Of a DNA stretch of 64,000 bases, positions 53,439 through 62,442 are shown in pieces. Location of the stretch: positions 992,001 to 1,056,000 of the forward strand of contig NZ_JACFOY010000001.1 of NCBI RefSeq assembly GCF_016102285.1, read 5' to 3'. The notes beneath the pieces were generated by a model. The model was given only the letters and a program-made list of their open reading frames with translations. It was not told where the DNA came from and made no database searches. This DNA comes from Bartonella sp. M0177 (GTDB lineage Bacteria; Pseudomonadota; Alphaproteobacteria; Rhizobiales; Rhizobiaceae). A program made the position numbers and the translations under genes. The stretch's first letter is position 1. Each line of letters starts with the position of its first letter.

Positions 53439-53837
53439 ATGGCTGGTATCTGGAAACAGGTTTTTACATGGTGGAACGGTAACACCATTAATACACGTTT
53501 TTTCACGTGGCTACATGGCAAGCGTGTAGGTGAAGACGAATTCGGAAACATCTATTATGAAGGCAGCCGCCATAAAGACGGCTATCCGCGGCGCTGGGTC
53601 ATTTACAAGAACTATTCGGAAGCTTCAACGATTCCTGCCGGTTGGCATGGCTGGATTCATCATCGTACTGATACGCCACCAAGTGCGGAAGACTATCATG
53701 CACGTGACTGGGAGAAACCACATCTTCCCAATCTGACCGGTACAAGCAAGGCCTATACACCGAAGGGTTCGATTGCCCATCATGGTCAACGTCCTCATGT
53801 TACCGGCGATTACGACGCTTGGACACCGGGCAAATAG
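53439..53837 (+). CDS. NADH:ubiquinone oxidoreductase accessory subunit, NDUFA12 family
   Basis: A 132-residue homologue of mitochondrial NDUFA12 (B17.2), a supernumerary subunit of complex I found in alphaproteobacteria. The core reads KRVGEDEFGNIYYE, followed by RRWVIYKNYSEASTIPAGWHGWIHH, the family's diagnostic block. No membrane helix. It stands apart from a nuo operon, as usual, and upstream of the DUF2155 gene. Confidence 0.93.
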   Translation: MAGIWKQVFTWWNGNTINTRFFTWLHGKRVGEDEFGNIYYEGSRHKDGYPRRWVIYKNYSEASTIPAGWHGWIHHRTDTPPSAEDYHARDWEKPHLPNLTGTSKAYTPKGSIAHHGQRPHVTGDYDAWTPGK

Positions 53838-53932
53838 ACATTTCGCAGCGTAAATCGGATTGTTTTTTCGCCATATTGCCATAATTGGCAAATAAGCTTC
53901 GAATTATAATAGATAACCATTGATGCGGTGCT

Positions 53933-54361
53933 ATGAGATTTTTTAAACCGTTTTTCAGACGTTGCTTATTTGTCCTGTTTGCCTTATTCCTTGGGCTTTT
54001 TGTGACTGCATCATCTTATGCGCAGGAGACAACGCGATTAAGTAATCCCGTTGCTGTTTTTTCCGGTCTTGATAAAATTACCGGCCGTATCACAACTTTC
54101 GACGTCTATATAGGCGAGACCTACCAATTCGGTGCTCTTCAGGTGACCCCGCGCGTGTGTTATACAAGCTCGGCAGATGAAGCAACGCGCACAGATGGTT
54201 TTGTCGAGGTTAACGAAATCACCCTTGATAAAAAAATCAAACGCATATTCACTGGCTGGATGTTTGCTGACAGCCCCGGTCTTAATGCTGTCGAACACCC
54301 GATTTATGATGTATGGTTGAAAGACTGCAAACAGAAATCGAAAGTTCCAGCTCCCCAATAA
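53933..54361 (+). CDS. Secreted DUF2155 family protein
   Basis: A 142-residue periplasmic protein with a clear signal peptide (residues 1-30, cleavage near SSYAQ). The mature part shows the DUF2155 core LDKITGRITTFDVYIGETYQFGAL and RVCYTS, ending in HPIYDVWLKDCK, with two Cys that may form a disulphide. Function unknown. It usually follows the NDUFA12-like gene in this order, as here. A small dyad TTGCCA/TGGCAA (53877-53892) stands in the spacer before it. Confidence 0.88.
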   Translation: MRFFKPFFRRCLFVLFALFLGLFVTASSYAQETTRLSNPVAVFSGLDKITGRITTFDVYIGETYQFGALQVTPRVCYTSSADEATRTDGFVEVNEITLDKKIKRIFTGWMFADSPGLNAVEHPIYDVWLKDCKQKSKVPAPQ

Positions 54362-54986
54362 TAGATTGCTATAGGGCTCTGTAACGCCATATTTGTTTTG
54401 GTCTTTTTATATATTGAATGACCGAGTGAGTTGACTTTATTGTGTTGATAAATAAATCACAAAGTGAACAATGATGGTGATTAAATAACGCGCTTGAAGG
54501 CTATTTGAAAAATATAGGCGACTTATTCAAATAGATTATTTTTTTAAAAATTTCCAATCTTCAACATTATTCGATTTTTTATAACGTTATAACATGTGCG
54601 AAATATCAACCCCGTTTTAATAGTGGAGTTGGTGTTCATGGAAAAGGCCAATAATGCCTTGGAAGATAATCGATTGTACTAGGAATATACGCGCAACTGT
54701 TTTGGCTTTGAAAAAAAATCCGGTGTGGAAGGCGCAGTAAAACCCCGAAATAACCATGCCGGATAAAAATAATGAAAATTGCCGTAGTCAAATATCAAAA
54801 GCTATTCCGGTTTGGATTTTCAGTGTTAGGGGGTATCTCATTCCTGCTTGTTCATTTGCGTGCCCGCTTTTTTGATACTCGGCTTATTTTTGTTTGAAAC
54901 AGTTTTAAAAATATCGGCTCAAGCTTGGCGTAAGCATCGGGTATTAGTCTCGTCTATCAAGAAACTGAAGTACTGGAAGGCTCACT
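54362..54986 (+). other. Gene-poor AT-rich region with two overlapping short frames
   Basis: About 625 bases. A 41-codon frame with ATG at 54772 (hydrophobic middle) runs to 54897, and a second frame from 54848 codes a hydrophobic stretch followed by a basic segment and runs into the next gene. They could be parts of one small, frameshifted membrane protein gene or chance. No terminator or RNA gene was recognised. Confidence 0.35.
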
Positions 54987-55490
54987 ATGCCGTCAATTCG
55001 TGTGGTGAAACAGATTTTTGCATCATTATTTTTGGGCTGTTACTTGACCGGTTGCCAGTGGTCGACAGAACCTTCAACCACGCATGATTATTATACGCGT
55101 GTTACAGAGCTGAGTTCCAAGAGCTTTTATTTTACCAACAATCCTTTGATTCAGTTGGAAATGCAGGCAAAATGGATCAGCAATCAGGGCTATGTCATTG
55201 ATACAATAGCGACTTCCACGAATAGCAACGATCTGGATATTAGTCTCGCCTGGTCGCAAAAACGCAACTATCGCTATGTTGCGAGAGAAAAACTGAATAT
55301 CGTTTGTACCATCGGATGTACCAATTCGGAAAAGGGACGCATATTCATTCCCGAAGACGAATTTCGTCAATATGCAATTAGCGGCTTTATTTTCAAACTT
55401 GTCGGACGCGGAAATTATGTAGATGGTTTCCTTGATAAAAGAGCCTTTCAGCAAGTTCTGGATCAGATGCAGTCAATGCCGAAATACTGA
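54987..55490 (+). CDS. Hypothetical lipoprotein
   Basis: A 167-residue protein with a short signal and a good lipobox LTGC at residues 20-23, so it should be lipid-anchored in the outer or inner membrane. The mature part has two Cys close together (IVCTIGCTNSEK) and a mixed alpha/beta composition. I do not recognise the family. It is 118 bases upstream of an L,D-transpeptidase on the same strand and opens the 55-58 kb envelope cluster. Confidence 0.65.
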   Translation: MPSIRVVKQIFASLFLGCYLTGCQWSTEPSTTHDYYTRVTELSSKSFYFTNNPLIQLEMQAKWISNQGYVIDTIATSTNSNDLDISLAWSQKRNYRYVAREKLNIVCTIGCTNSEKGRIFIPEDEFRQYAISGFIFKLVGRGNYVDGFLDKRAFQQVLDQMQSMPKY

Positions 55491-55608
55491 CAGTTACGGA
55501 TTTTTAAAGGGCTGAATTAACTATTTTTTAACTTTTTGATTCTTTTTTGTATTTTTTCGTTTTACTCTATCTATCGCATTTTTTGTGAATTTTGAGCGGG
55601 ATAGGGCC

Positions 55609-56043
55609 ATGAACTATTGGAAAATATCTGCTCTTTTGAGTGGAGCCACGATTTTTATGTTTTCATTGATGGGGCCAGCATCGGCTGACGATATTTTGGC
55701 ACTCGTCAACGTTTCGAATCAGACAATGATTGTTAAAAAAGATGGTAAAACGCTTTACCAGTGGAAAGTATCCACCGGACGAAAAGGATATGCGACGCCA
55801 AGCGGGACTTATCGCCCTGTCAGAATGCACAAAATGTGGCGAAGCCGGAAATATGACAATGCGCCGATGCCTTATGCAATATTTTATAATCAAGGTTACG
55901 CCATCCACGGCACTTCTTATGTGAGCCGTTTAGGGAGTCCGGCAAGTCATGGTTGCATACGCTTGAATACAGCAAATGCAGAAATCCTTTATAAAATGTT
56001 GTTAAAAGAGGGGCAGGAAAACCTCAAAATCGTCATTAAATAA
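55609..56043 (+). CDS. Small secreted L,D-transpeptidase (YkuD family)
   Basis: A 144-residue periplasmic enzyme with a signal peptide (residues 1-27, ending MGPASA) and a compact YkuD domain. The catalytic signature is AIHGTSYVSRLGSPASHGCIRL, with Cys116 as nucleophile and both His present. It may make 3-3 peptidoglycan links or attach lipoproteins to the wall. I choose the ATG at 55609; a GTG at 55585 has no site. Its stop shares one base with the next ATG, so it is translationally coupled to the transporter gene. Confidence 0.9.
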   Translation: MNYWKISALLSGATIFMFSLMGPASADDILALVNVSNQTMIVKKDGKTLYQWKVSTGRKGYATPSGTYRPVRMHKMWRSRKYDNAPMPYAIFYNQGYAIHGTSYVSRLGSPASHGCIRLNTANAEILYKMLLKEGQENLKIVIK

Positions 56044-57218
56044 TGAAATCGGAACGTCGGGACTGGTTTGTTTTTTTAGAAAAACATCAAATTGAATTTT
56101 ATTTTCTGGCTATTCTCGGCGGAACCGCTATCGGTTATTTGTTTCGCGTATCAAGCTGCGCAAATAGTGTCCTTAACTTTATTTTGCCGGTACTATTATT
56201 TGTCACATTTTTGCAGGTTCCGGTTTCTTCGGTAATCGACAATCTCGCTAATAAGCGTTTTTTGGCAGCGCTCGTTGTAGGAAATTTTGTATTCATACCG
56301 ATATTGGTAGCCTTATTGTTGTTAATAGGGGCGGGGTTTTTCTATCAATTATCCGATCTTTTTCGTTTTCCAGATGAGTTGAACCCGACAACTCCTTATC
56401 TCGCCTTTGCTTTTTATGGCATGATTCTGCTTTGTGCGCCTTGCGTCGATTATGTCGTGTCTTTTTGTCGCTTGGCCAAAGGGGACAGTTCCGCGCTAAC
56501 GGCCGCATTGCCTGTTTTGTTAATCATCGAGCTCGCTTTTATAATGCTTTTGGGAACGGGGCAGTTTTATGACGAGCAAAACATGCAAGCTACGCGACCG
56601 GAATTAGTCGAATTTATCAAATCCATTTTTCAGGTTCTGATCTTTCCTCTCGCTCTCGCCTGGATTTTGCAATCCGTTTCTCGCTATAACAAGGTCGTTG
56701 CCTATTCGACTTGTTTCATGAAAAACAGCGTCGTGGTGATTACGGCATTCACTTTAATGATAATTGCCGCATACGCTTTCTCGGAACTTTTCTCGATATT
56801 TGACGATCATGGTTATGCCTTCACAAAAATATCAGCCGACAAGGCAACAGGGATTTATGAAAACACAACGGACTATGGCAGCGGTGAAAAGACGCTATCG
56901 CATGCTTTTATTTATGGAATAGCTTTTTATTGCCTTTATGCCGTTTTTGCTCCTTTTGTCGGCTTTTTCACCGCAAAGCTTTTTAAACTTTCCAGAAAAC
57001 AAGAAATCGCATTGAGTTTCAGTGTTTCAACACGTAATTCACTTGTTTTGTTGCCATTTTTGCTAACTATATCACCAGCCGATGAACAAGCTTTGGTTGC
57101 GGCTGTTGTTTTGACACAAACCTGTGTCGAACTTGTTGCAGAGATTATATATGTGCGCTTTATACCGTGTTATGTAAAAAAACACGTCCGATCTCGGGAG
57201 ATTGAATGTGAACGATAA
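56043..57218 (+). CDS. ACR3/BASS-type membrane transporter (arsenic-resistance-like)
   Basis: A 391-residue inner-membrane protein with about ten helices. Family marks are LLFVTFLQVP, the APCVDYVVSF block with a Cys in helix 4, and STRNSLVLLPFLLTI in the last third. These match ACR3-type arsenite exporters in the bile-acid/sodium symporter superfamily. A hydrophilic loop of about 40 residues (near 250-290) is longer than in typical ACR3. No arsR or arsC gene is nearby, so arsenic is only one option; another anion or organic substrate is possible. It overlaps its neighbours on both sides. Confidence 0.75.
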   Translation: MKSERRDWFVFLEKHQIEFYFLAILGGTAIGYLFRVSSCANSVLNFILPVLLFVTFLQVPVSSVIDNLANKRFLAALVVGNFVFIPILVALLLLIGAGFFYQLSDLFRFPDELNPTTPYLAFAFYGMILLCAPCVDYVVSFCRLAKGDSSALTAALPVLLIIELAFIMLLGTGQFYDEQNMQATRPELVEFIKSIFQVLIFPLALAWILQSVSRYNKVVAYSTCFMKNSVVVITAFTLMIIAAYAFSELFSIFDDHGYAFTKISADKATGIYENTTDYGSGEKTLSHAFIYGIAFYCLYAVFAPFVGFFTAKLFKLSRKQEIALSFSVSTRNSLVLLPFLLTISPADEQALVAAVVLTQTCVELVAEIIYVRFIPCYVKKHVRSREIECER

Positions 57219-57927
57219 TTTTAGTCACGATTATGAGAATCGCAAGAAACATGCGCCAATTTTTAATATACCTCCCGTTATTATTGCCATTGTCGCTATC
57301 TGTGTACTAAGCTTTGTTATTCCGGAATATTTTTTATCACCGAGATATTATGAGTTGGTTTATATATATTGTTCGTTTATTCCAGAGTTCTTCACACATG
57401 ACTTTTTTAAATTGTGGTATACACCGGTAAGCTATTCATTTTTGCACGCGAGTATTATGCATGTGGGCGTTAATATGATGTGGCTTGTCATATTCGGCTC
57501 ACCGCTCGCAAACCGGATAGGCAATATAAAATTCGTTGTTTTCTGGTTTATCTGTTCGGCGGTCGCAGCTTTTGCACATCTCTTCATCTATCCGGACAGT
57601 TATGTACCGATGGTTGGCGCGTCGGGCGCAATATCAGGCATGATGGGTGCGGCTGCCCGATACGGTTTTCGTCAAGTACGCACATTTGGTCAAGACAGAA
57701 GGTCGGAATTTGCCGGTCCGATTCTGTCTATCGGGCAATCGCTTACTTCGAGAAATGTCGTTGGTTTTATCGGCACATGGATAATTATCGATATTATTAC
57801 CGGTCTTGCAACACCATCAATGGGCGGGGAGGGGAGTTCGATAGCCTGGGTCGCCCATATCGGCGGATTGGTAGCCGGTTTCTTTCTTATCGGATTGTTC
57901 GACAAGCGAAGAAATCAGGAAATTTAG
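57208..57927 (+). CDS. Rhomboid-family intramembrane serine protease
   Basis: A 239-residue inner-membrane protease with about six helices. The catalytic Ser is in VGASGAISGMMG, the His in AWVAHIGGLVAGFF, and the conserved HASIMHVGVNMMWL provides the oxyanion-side His and Asn. I prefer the GTG start at 57208, with GGGAG seven bases upstream; a TTG at 57202 is too close to that site. The gene overlaps the transporter end by 11 bases, which couples the two. A convergent rlmB follows. Confidence 0.92.
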   Translation: MNDNFSHDYENRKKHAPIFNIPPVIIAIVAICVLSFVIPEYFLSPRYYELVYIYCSFIPEFFTHDFFKLWYTPVSYSFLHASIMHVGVNMMWLVIFGSPLANRIGNIKFVVFWFICSAVAAFAHLFIYPDSYVPMVGASGAISGMMGAAARYGFRQVRTFGQDRRSEFAGPILSIGQSLTSRNVVGFIGTWIIIDIITGLATPSMGGEGSSIAWVAHIGGLVAGFFLIGLFDKRRNQEI

Positions 57928-58042
57928 CCAGGTAAAAATCCGTGACAATTAAAACCGGGAATACCGTGATGTAGAACAACCACAGCCTCCAATAGGGCGG
58001 GGCTTGTGCAAGTAAAGCGCTTCTTGCGTTATCGCCTCCAAT

Positions 58043-58870
58043 TTAATGAAGATGATTACGGGCGGCATAAAGCGAAATAGCAGCCGCATTGGAAACATTG
58101 AGTGATTTTATCGCTCCCGGCATATCAAGGCGTGCAAGAACCGAAACAGTTTCACGTGTCTTTTGCCTCAATCCTTTTCCTTCGGCGCCCAGAACGAGGG
58201 CAATATGTTTGCCTTTTAAGCTCGGCTCAAGCGGAAGCGGACCTTCCGAATCAAGTCCGAAACTTGTGAAACCGGCTTTGTGTAATTCTTCAATCGCCTC
58301 TGCGAGATTGCGCACGGTGATGTGGTCTATCAGTTCCAAAGCACCGGAAGCAGCTTTTGCCAGTACTCCGGTCTCCTGTGCTGAATGTCGGCTTGTTGTA
58401 ATGAGAGCACCGGCATTGAACGCGACCGCCGAACGCATAATAGCACCGACATTGTGAGGGTCTGTAACCTGATCAAGTACAATAACAAGATCGGTATCCG
58501 AAAGTTCGTCGAGTGAACGGGGCGTCAAAGGCTCGGTTTCGAGAACGACGCCCTGATGCACCGCATCGCTGCCAACCAGCGAATCGAGCATTTTCGGCGC
58601 AACAATTTCAACCGGACAATTTATTTCTGATTCGTTGATGTTGAGCCGATCAAGCGCATTTCGCGTGGCAAAAAGTTTTTGAAGCTTGCGTTTTTTATTA
58701 CGTAGCGCCGCCGCCACTGTGTGAAGCCCGTAAAGTCTAAGCTCACCCGCATTAAACGCGGCCGGTTCGATTTTTTGTCTATTGGTTTTCTCAGGTTTTT
58801 TGCCTGTACGGTCGCGATATTGGCGGCGTAAGCGGGCATAATGAGAATCTTTGGGAGTTTTTTCATTCAT
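58043..58870 (-). CDS. rlmB: 23S rRNA 2'-O-ribose methyltransferase, RlmB/TrmH family
   Basis: A 275-residue SPOUT methyltransferase that likely modifies G2251 of 23S rRNA. It has an N-terminal substrate-binding domain (LYGLHTVAAALRNKKRKLQKLFATRNAL) and the C-terminal trefoil-knot with the motifs LDQVTDPHNVGAIMRSA, LVLGAEGKGLR and SLNVSNAAAISLY. A basic N-terminal extension of about 40 residues is present. It is divergent from the tRNA-Tyr/tuf group. Confidence 0.92.
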   Translation of the reverse strand: MNEKTPKDSHYARLRRQYRDRTGKKPEKTNRQKIEPAAFNAGELRLYGLHTVAAALRNKKRKLQKLFATRNALDRLNINESEINCPVEIVAPKMLDSLVGSDAVHQGVVLETEPLTPRSLDELSDTDLVIVLDQVTDPHNVGAIMRSAVAFNAGALITTSRHSAQETGVLAKAASGALELIDHITVRNLAEAIEELHKAGFTSFGLDSEGPLPLEPSLKGKHIALVLGAEGKGLRQKTRETVSVLARLDMPGAIKSLNVSNAAAISLYAARNHLH

Positions 58871-58965
58871 AGTTTTTTATAGCCGATTGAGATGTCGATC
58901 CGATACCAAAAAATGTCAAAAAAGACTTTTTTGTTATGAAATTGAAAAGAACGGAATTTAACCTG

Positions 58966-58994
58966 TTGACAGAGGCAATGGTACACGGCATAAC
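58966..58994 (+). promoter_or_regulatory. Sigma-70-type promoter for the tRNA-Tyr/Gly/tuf unit
   Basis: A perfect -35 TTGACA (58966-58971), a 17-base spacer and a -10 CATAAC (58989-58994), some 85 bases before tRNA-Tyr. This is the best promoter match I noticed in the window, as fits a stable-RNA and EF-Tu unit. Confidence 0.75.
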
Positions 58995-59078
58995 GCCCCA
59001 CACAAACAGAACGAGTTCTTTATGTATTTGGTCTGGTTGTATATGCCTTATCGCGCAACTCCGCTAGGTATTTTTAAT

Positions 59079-59162
59079 GGAGGGGTGCCCGAGTGGTTAA
59101 AGGGGACGGACTGTAAATCCGTTGCGTATGCTACGTTGGTTCGAATCCAACCCCCTCCACCA
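59079..59162 (+). tRNA. tRNA-Tyr (anticodon GTA)
   Basis: A class II tRNA. Acceptor GGAGGGG/CCCCTCC, anticodon stem ACGGA/TCCGT with GTA at 59113-59115, variable arm, and GTTCGAATC T-loop. CCA encoded. Confidence 0.97.
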
Positions 59163-59185
59163 TTTACCGGAGCCGGAGTCAACGT

Positions 59186-59259
59186 GCGGGTATAGCTCAA
59201 TGGTAGAGCAGCAGCCTTCCAAGCTGAATACGCGGGTTCGATTCCCGCTACCCGCTCCA
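59186..59259 (+). tRNA. tRNA-Gly (anticodon TCC)
   Basis: Acceptor GCGGGTA/TACCCGC, anticodon loop CTTCCAA with TCC at 59218-59220, and T-loop GTTCGATTC. CCA encoded. 23 bases after tRNA-Tyr and upstream of tuf. Confidence 0.97.
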
Positions 59260-59427
59260 GACGGTCGTTGACGATAAAGCAAAAAAAGATGTGGGGCTAA
59301 CCCCTTGTTGTGACCAGACGGAAGTTTCCGTTTTTTTGAAATGTAAGCCGGTTTGAATTTTTTGATCCGGCAAAAATCGGTTCTGAAACCCCGATAGGGG
59401 TGTTAACAAGACGAGAGATCGACGGCG

Positions 59428-60603
59428 ATGGCAAAGAGCAAATATGAACGTACGAAGCCGCATGTAAATATCGGCACGATTGGTCACGTTGACCATGGTA
59501 AGACAACGCTGACGGCAGCGATTACAAAATATTTTGGTGAGTTCAAGGCGTATGACCAGATTGATGCTGCGCCGGAAGAACGTGCTCGTGGTATCACGAT
59601 TTCTACAGCACACGTAGAATACGAGACAGAGAAGCGTCACTACGCCCACGTTGATTGCCCGGGACACGCTGACTATGTCAAGAACATGATCACCGGTGCT
59701 GCCCAGATGGACGGTGCAATTCTTGTTGTTTCCGCTGCTGATGGGCCGATGCCGCAGACACGTGAACACATTCTTCTTGCTCGTCAGGTTGGCGTTCCTG
59801 CAATTGTTGTTTTCTTGAACAAGGTTGATCAGGTAGATGATGAAGAACTTCTCGAGCTTGTCGAGCTTGAAGTTCGTGAACTTCTTTCGAAATATGATTT
59901 CCCTGGCGACGAGATTCCGATTGTCAAGGGTTCTGCATTGGCTGCTCTTGAAGGCACCAACAAGGAAATCGGTGAAGATGCTGTTCGTCTTTTGATGCAT
60001 GAAGTTGATGAATATATTCCAACTCCGAAGCGTCCGATTGATCAGCCTTTCTTGATGCCGATTGAAGACGTGTTCTCGATTTCCGGTCGTGGTACAGTTG
60101 TTACCGGCCGTGTCGAGCGTGGTATTGTCAAGGTTGGTGACGAAGTTGAAATCGTTGGTATTCGTCCGACAACAAAGACGACGGTAACCGGCGTTGAAAT
60201 GTTCCGCAAGCTTCTTGATGAAGGTGAAGCAGGCGACAACATTGGTGCACTTCTTCGTGGTATTGAACGTGAAGGTGTTGAACGTGGACAGGTATTGGCG
60301 AAGCCCGGTACAGTTACACCGCACACCAAGTTCAAGGCAGAAGCTTATATTTTGACAAAGGATGAAGGTGGTCGTCACACACCATTTTTCACCAATTATC
60401 GTCCTCAGTTCTATTTCCGTACGACAGACGTTACCGGTATTGTAACACTGCCGGAAGGTACAGAAATGGTTATGCCGGGTGATAATGTTACGATGGATGT
60501 CACACTGATTGTTCCGGTTGCTATGGAAGAGAAGCTCCGCTTCGCTATCCGTGAAGGTGGCCACACTGTTGGTGCCGGTATCGTTTCTAAAATCATTGAA
60601 TAG
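59428..60603 (+). CDS. tuf: Translation elongation factor Tu
   Basis: GTPase that delivers aminoacyl-tRNA to the ribosome. The 391 residues carry [10 protein letters not shown] (P-loop), [21 protein letters not shown] (G3), NKVDQVDD (G4) and SALAALEG (G5), followed by the two beta-barrel domains. Codon use is highly biased, as expected. This copy lies with tRNA-Tyr, tRNA-Gly and tRNA-Trp before secE-nusG; a second copy with fusA is usual in this order but is not in the window. Confidence 0.98.
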   Translation: MAKSKYERTKPHVNIGTIGHVDHGKTTLTAAITKYFGEFKAYDQIDAAPEERARGITISTAHVEYETEKRHYAHVDCPGHADYVKNMITGAAQMDGAILVVSAADGPMPQTREHILLARQVGVPAIVVFLNKVDQVDDEELLELVELEVRELLSKYDFPGDEIPIVKGSALAALEGTNKEIGEDAVRLLMHEVDEYIPTPKRPIDQPFLMPIEDVFSISGRGTVVTGRVERGIVKVGDEVEIVGIRPTTKTTVTGVEMFRKLLDEGEAGDNIGALLRGIEREGVERGQVLAKPGTVTPHTKFKAEAYILTKDEGGRHTPFFTNYRPQFYFRTTDVTGIVTLPEGTEMVMPGDNVTMDVTLIVPVAMEEKLRFAIREGGHTVGAGIVSKIIE

Positions 60604-60614
60604 TTTTTAGATAA

Positions 60615-60649
60615 AAGGCAGACGTAGTGCATGGCAATGCGTCTGCCTT
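60615..60649 (+). terminator. Inverted repeat after tuf, possible attenuator or processing site
   Basis: A 10-bp stem AAGGCAGACG/CGTCTGCCTT with a 15-base loop, eight bases before tRNA-Trp. No T tract follows, so read-through into the tRNA is likely. Confidence 0.55.
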
Positions 60650-60656
60650 GATCTGA

Positions 60657-60732
<76 letters not shown>

Positions 60733-61079
60733 TTTTTCCTTTTTTAAACAGGACGCCTAATTTTACAGTTTGCTCGAACAGGGTGGGGCTGGCAGATTTT
60801 GTCCGGTTTTTTTTGGAAAAGAGATAGATAGAGCTTATCAGGAACAGAAGACGATTTGGATAATCTGTTCGTGATAGGAACTTGGCTTCATGAAATAAAA
60901 TTACAAATCATATGAAGCAGTTGCTTCAAAATTTGGCTTGTATTTTTATGAGTAACGCTTTATTTAGTGTTAACAATAAAATCGCGTGAAGCTTGTGTGA
61001 GAGCTTTTCGCGGTTTTGGCATGTTTGAAGTTGACTTTGTGATTCGCGATAGTTTTAAAGAAAAAATGTAGGAAAAGTG
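60733..61079 (+). other. Spacer upstream of secE with long hairpin
   Basis: About 350 bases. A 16-bp hairpin with one mismatch (60978-60993 pairing with 61002-61017, ending in TTTT) stands 60 bases before secE. It may be the end of the tuf/tRNA-Trp transcript or an attenuator of secE-nusG. The rest is AT-rich. Confidence 0.5.
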
Positions 61080-61292
61080 ATGGCTGCCAAGACAAATCCC
61101 ATTACATTTATCAAGCAGGTTCGTGCCGAGACTGCAAAAGTCACTTGGCCGACTCGTCGCGAAACTACAATTTCAACGGTTATGGTTGTTTTGATGGCAG
61201 CGTTTGCAGCTGCATTCTTTTTTATCGCAGACCAGATTATGAATTTTGGTGTTTGGGAGAGCATTTCTCTCCTGAAACGTCTTTTCAGCTAA
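61080..61292 (+). CDS. secE: Preprotein translocase subunit SecE
   Basis: The essential single-helix form of SecE, 70 residues. The amphipathic part FIKQVRAETAKVTWPTRRET holds the conserved Lys-x-x-Trp-Pro motif; one membrane helix follows (about residues 36-56). AGGAAAA precedes the ATG. The following gene is nusG after 20 bases, the usual pair. Confidence 0.95.
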   Translation: MAAKTNPITFIKQVRAETAKVTWPTRRETTISTVMVVLMAAFAAAFFFIADQIMNFGVWESISLLKRLFS

Positions 61293-61312
61293 TAGTTCAA
61301 GGAAAAGTAACC

Positions 61313-61843
61313 GTGGCTGCACGTTGGTATATTGTTCAAGCCTATTCAAATTTTGAAAAGAAAGTTGCGGAGGCTATTGAAAAGGAAGCCAAGCTGAAAG
61401 GCTTGGATCATCTCTTTGAGAAGATTCTTGTTCCGACTGAAAAAGTGGTTGAAGTTCGGCGTGGGCGCAAAGTGGATTCCGAACGGAAATTTTTCCCGGG
61501 TTATGTGCTTGTTCGTGCTGATTTGACAGATGATGTCTATCACCTCATCAAAAATACGCCGAAGGTAACCGGTTTTTTGGGTTCGGATTCGAAACCTGTA
61601 CCCATTACCGATCGTGAGGCTGACCAGATTCTTAATCAGGTTCAACAGGGAATCGAGCGTCCGAAGTCTTCTGTTTCGTTTGAAGTGGGCGAACAGGTTC
61701 GTGTTGCTGACGGTCCATTTGCTTCCTTTAACGGAATTGTACAGGAAGTCGAGGATGAAAGATCCCGTCTGAAAGTGGAAGTTTCTATTTTTGGACGTGC
61801 AACTCCGGTTGATCTTGATTTCGGTCAGGTGGAGAAGCTTTGA
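61313..61843 (+). CDS. nusG: Transcription termination/antitermination factor NusG
   Basis: A 176-residue factor that binds RNA polymerase, Rho and the ribosomal protein S10. The N-terminal NGN domain starts RWYIVQAYSNFEKKVAEAI and includes FFPGYVLVRADLTDD; the C-terminal KOW domain reads VADGPFASFNGIVQEVEDERSRLKV. The GTG at 61313 has AGGAAAA upstream and gives the usual N-terminus; the long in-frame extension to 61145 overlaps secE and is not credible. Confidence 0.96.
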   Translation: MAARWYIVQAYSNFEKKVAEAIEKEAKLKGLDHLFEKILVPTEKVVEVRRGRKVDSERKFFPGYVLVRADLTDDVYHLIKNTPKVTGFLGSDSKPVPITDREADQILNQVQQGIERPKSSVSFEVGEQVRVADGPFASFNGIVQEVEDERSRLKVEVSIFGRATPVDLDFGQVEKL

Positions 61844-62009
61844 TTTGTTTGTTTTCGAGAAGTGCTTTTTAAGGTGCTTTTTGAAGATTGAACTGTGGAA
61901 GGTGAATGCGGCTCTAGCCGGTTGCAAAAACCAGACCACAAAACTGCAAGGCCGGTTTTACCGGTCATCAAACCGCCGGTTTTCGGCATAGTTAAAAAGG
62001 CAGATTATT
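61844..62009 (+). promoter_or_regulatory. Leader region of rplK-rplA
   Basis: A 166-base spacer with several G/C-rich dyads: CGGCT/AGCCG at 61909-61920 and CCGGT-TTT-ACCGG within 61952-61964. In bacteria the rplKA message is controlled by L1 binding to its leader. The dyads are candidates, but I cannot confirm the L1 site by eye. Confidence 0.4.
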
Positions 62010-62438
62010 ATGGCTAAAAAAATTGCAGGCCAGCTTAAGCTGCAGGTTCCGGCAGGAGCGGCAAACCCGTCTCCGCCAATTGGACCTGCTCTTGGTCAGC
62101 GCGGCATCAACATTATGGAATTCTGTAAAGCATTCAACGCTGCTTCGCAGGAAATGGAAAAGAATTCTCCGATACCGGTTGTTATTACCTATTATCAGGA
62201 TAAGTCTTTTACATTTTCGATGAAAACACCGCCGGTTTCTTATTTCTTGAAAAAAGAAGCCAATTTGAAATCGGGTTCAAAAGAGCCAGGCAAGACAGTT
62301 GCCGGAACGATTTCTCGCGACAAAGTTCGTAAAATTGCGCAAGCCAAGATGAAAGATCTTAACGCCAATGACGTTGAAGCTGCGATGCGCATGATTGAAG
62401 GTTCAGCCCGTTCAATGGGTCTACAGGTGGTGGGCTAA
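62010..62438 (+). CDS. rplK: 50S ribosomal protein L11
   Basis: A 142-residue protein of the GTPase-associated centre. The sequence shows [38 protein letters not shown] at the N-terminus and the RNA-binding end with [11 protein letters not shown]. It is four bases upstream of rplA. Confidence 0.98.
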   Translation: MAKKIAGQLKLQVPAGAANPSPPIGPALGQRGINIMEFCKAFNAASQEMEKNSPIPVVITYYQDKSFTFSMKTPPVSYFLKKEANLKSGSKEPGKTVAGTISRDKVRKIAQAKMKDLNANDVEAAMRMIEGSARSMGLQVVG

Positions 62439-62442
62439 GATC

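Noticed and set aside
59248-60564. A 438-codon minus-strand frame opposite tuf
   Set aside because: It is the antisense shadow of the highly biased EF-Tu codons and encodes a Cys/Asn/Thr-rich chain with no domain.
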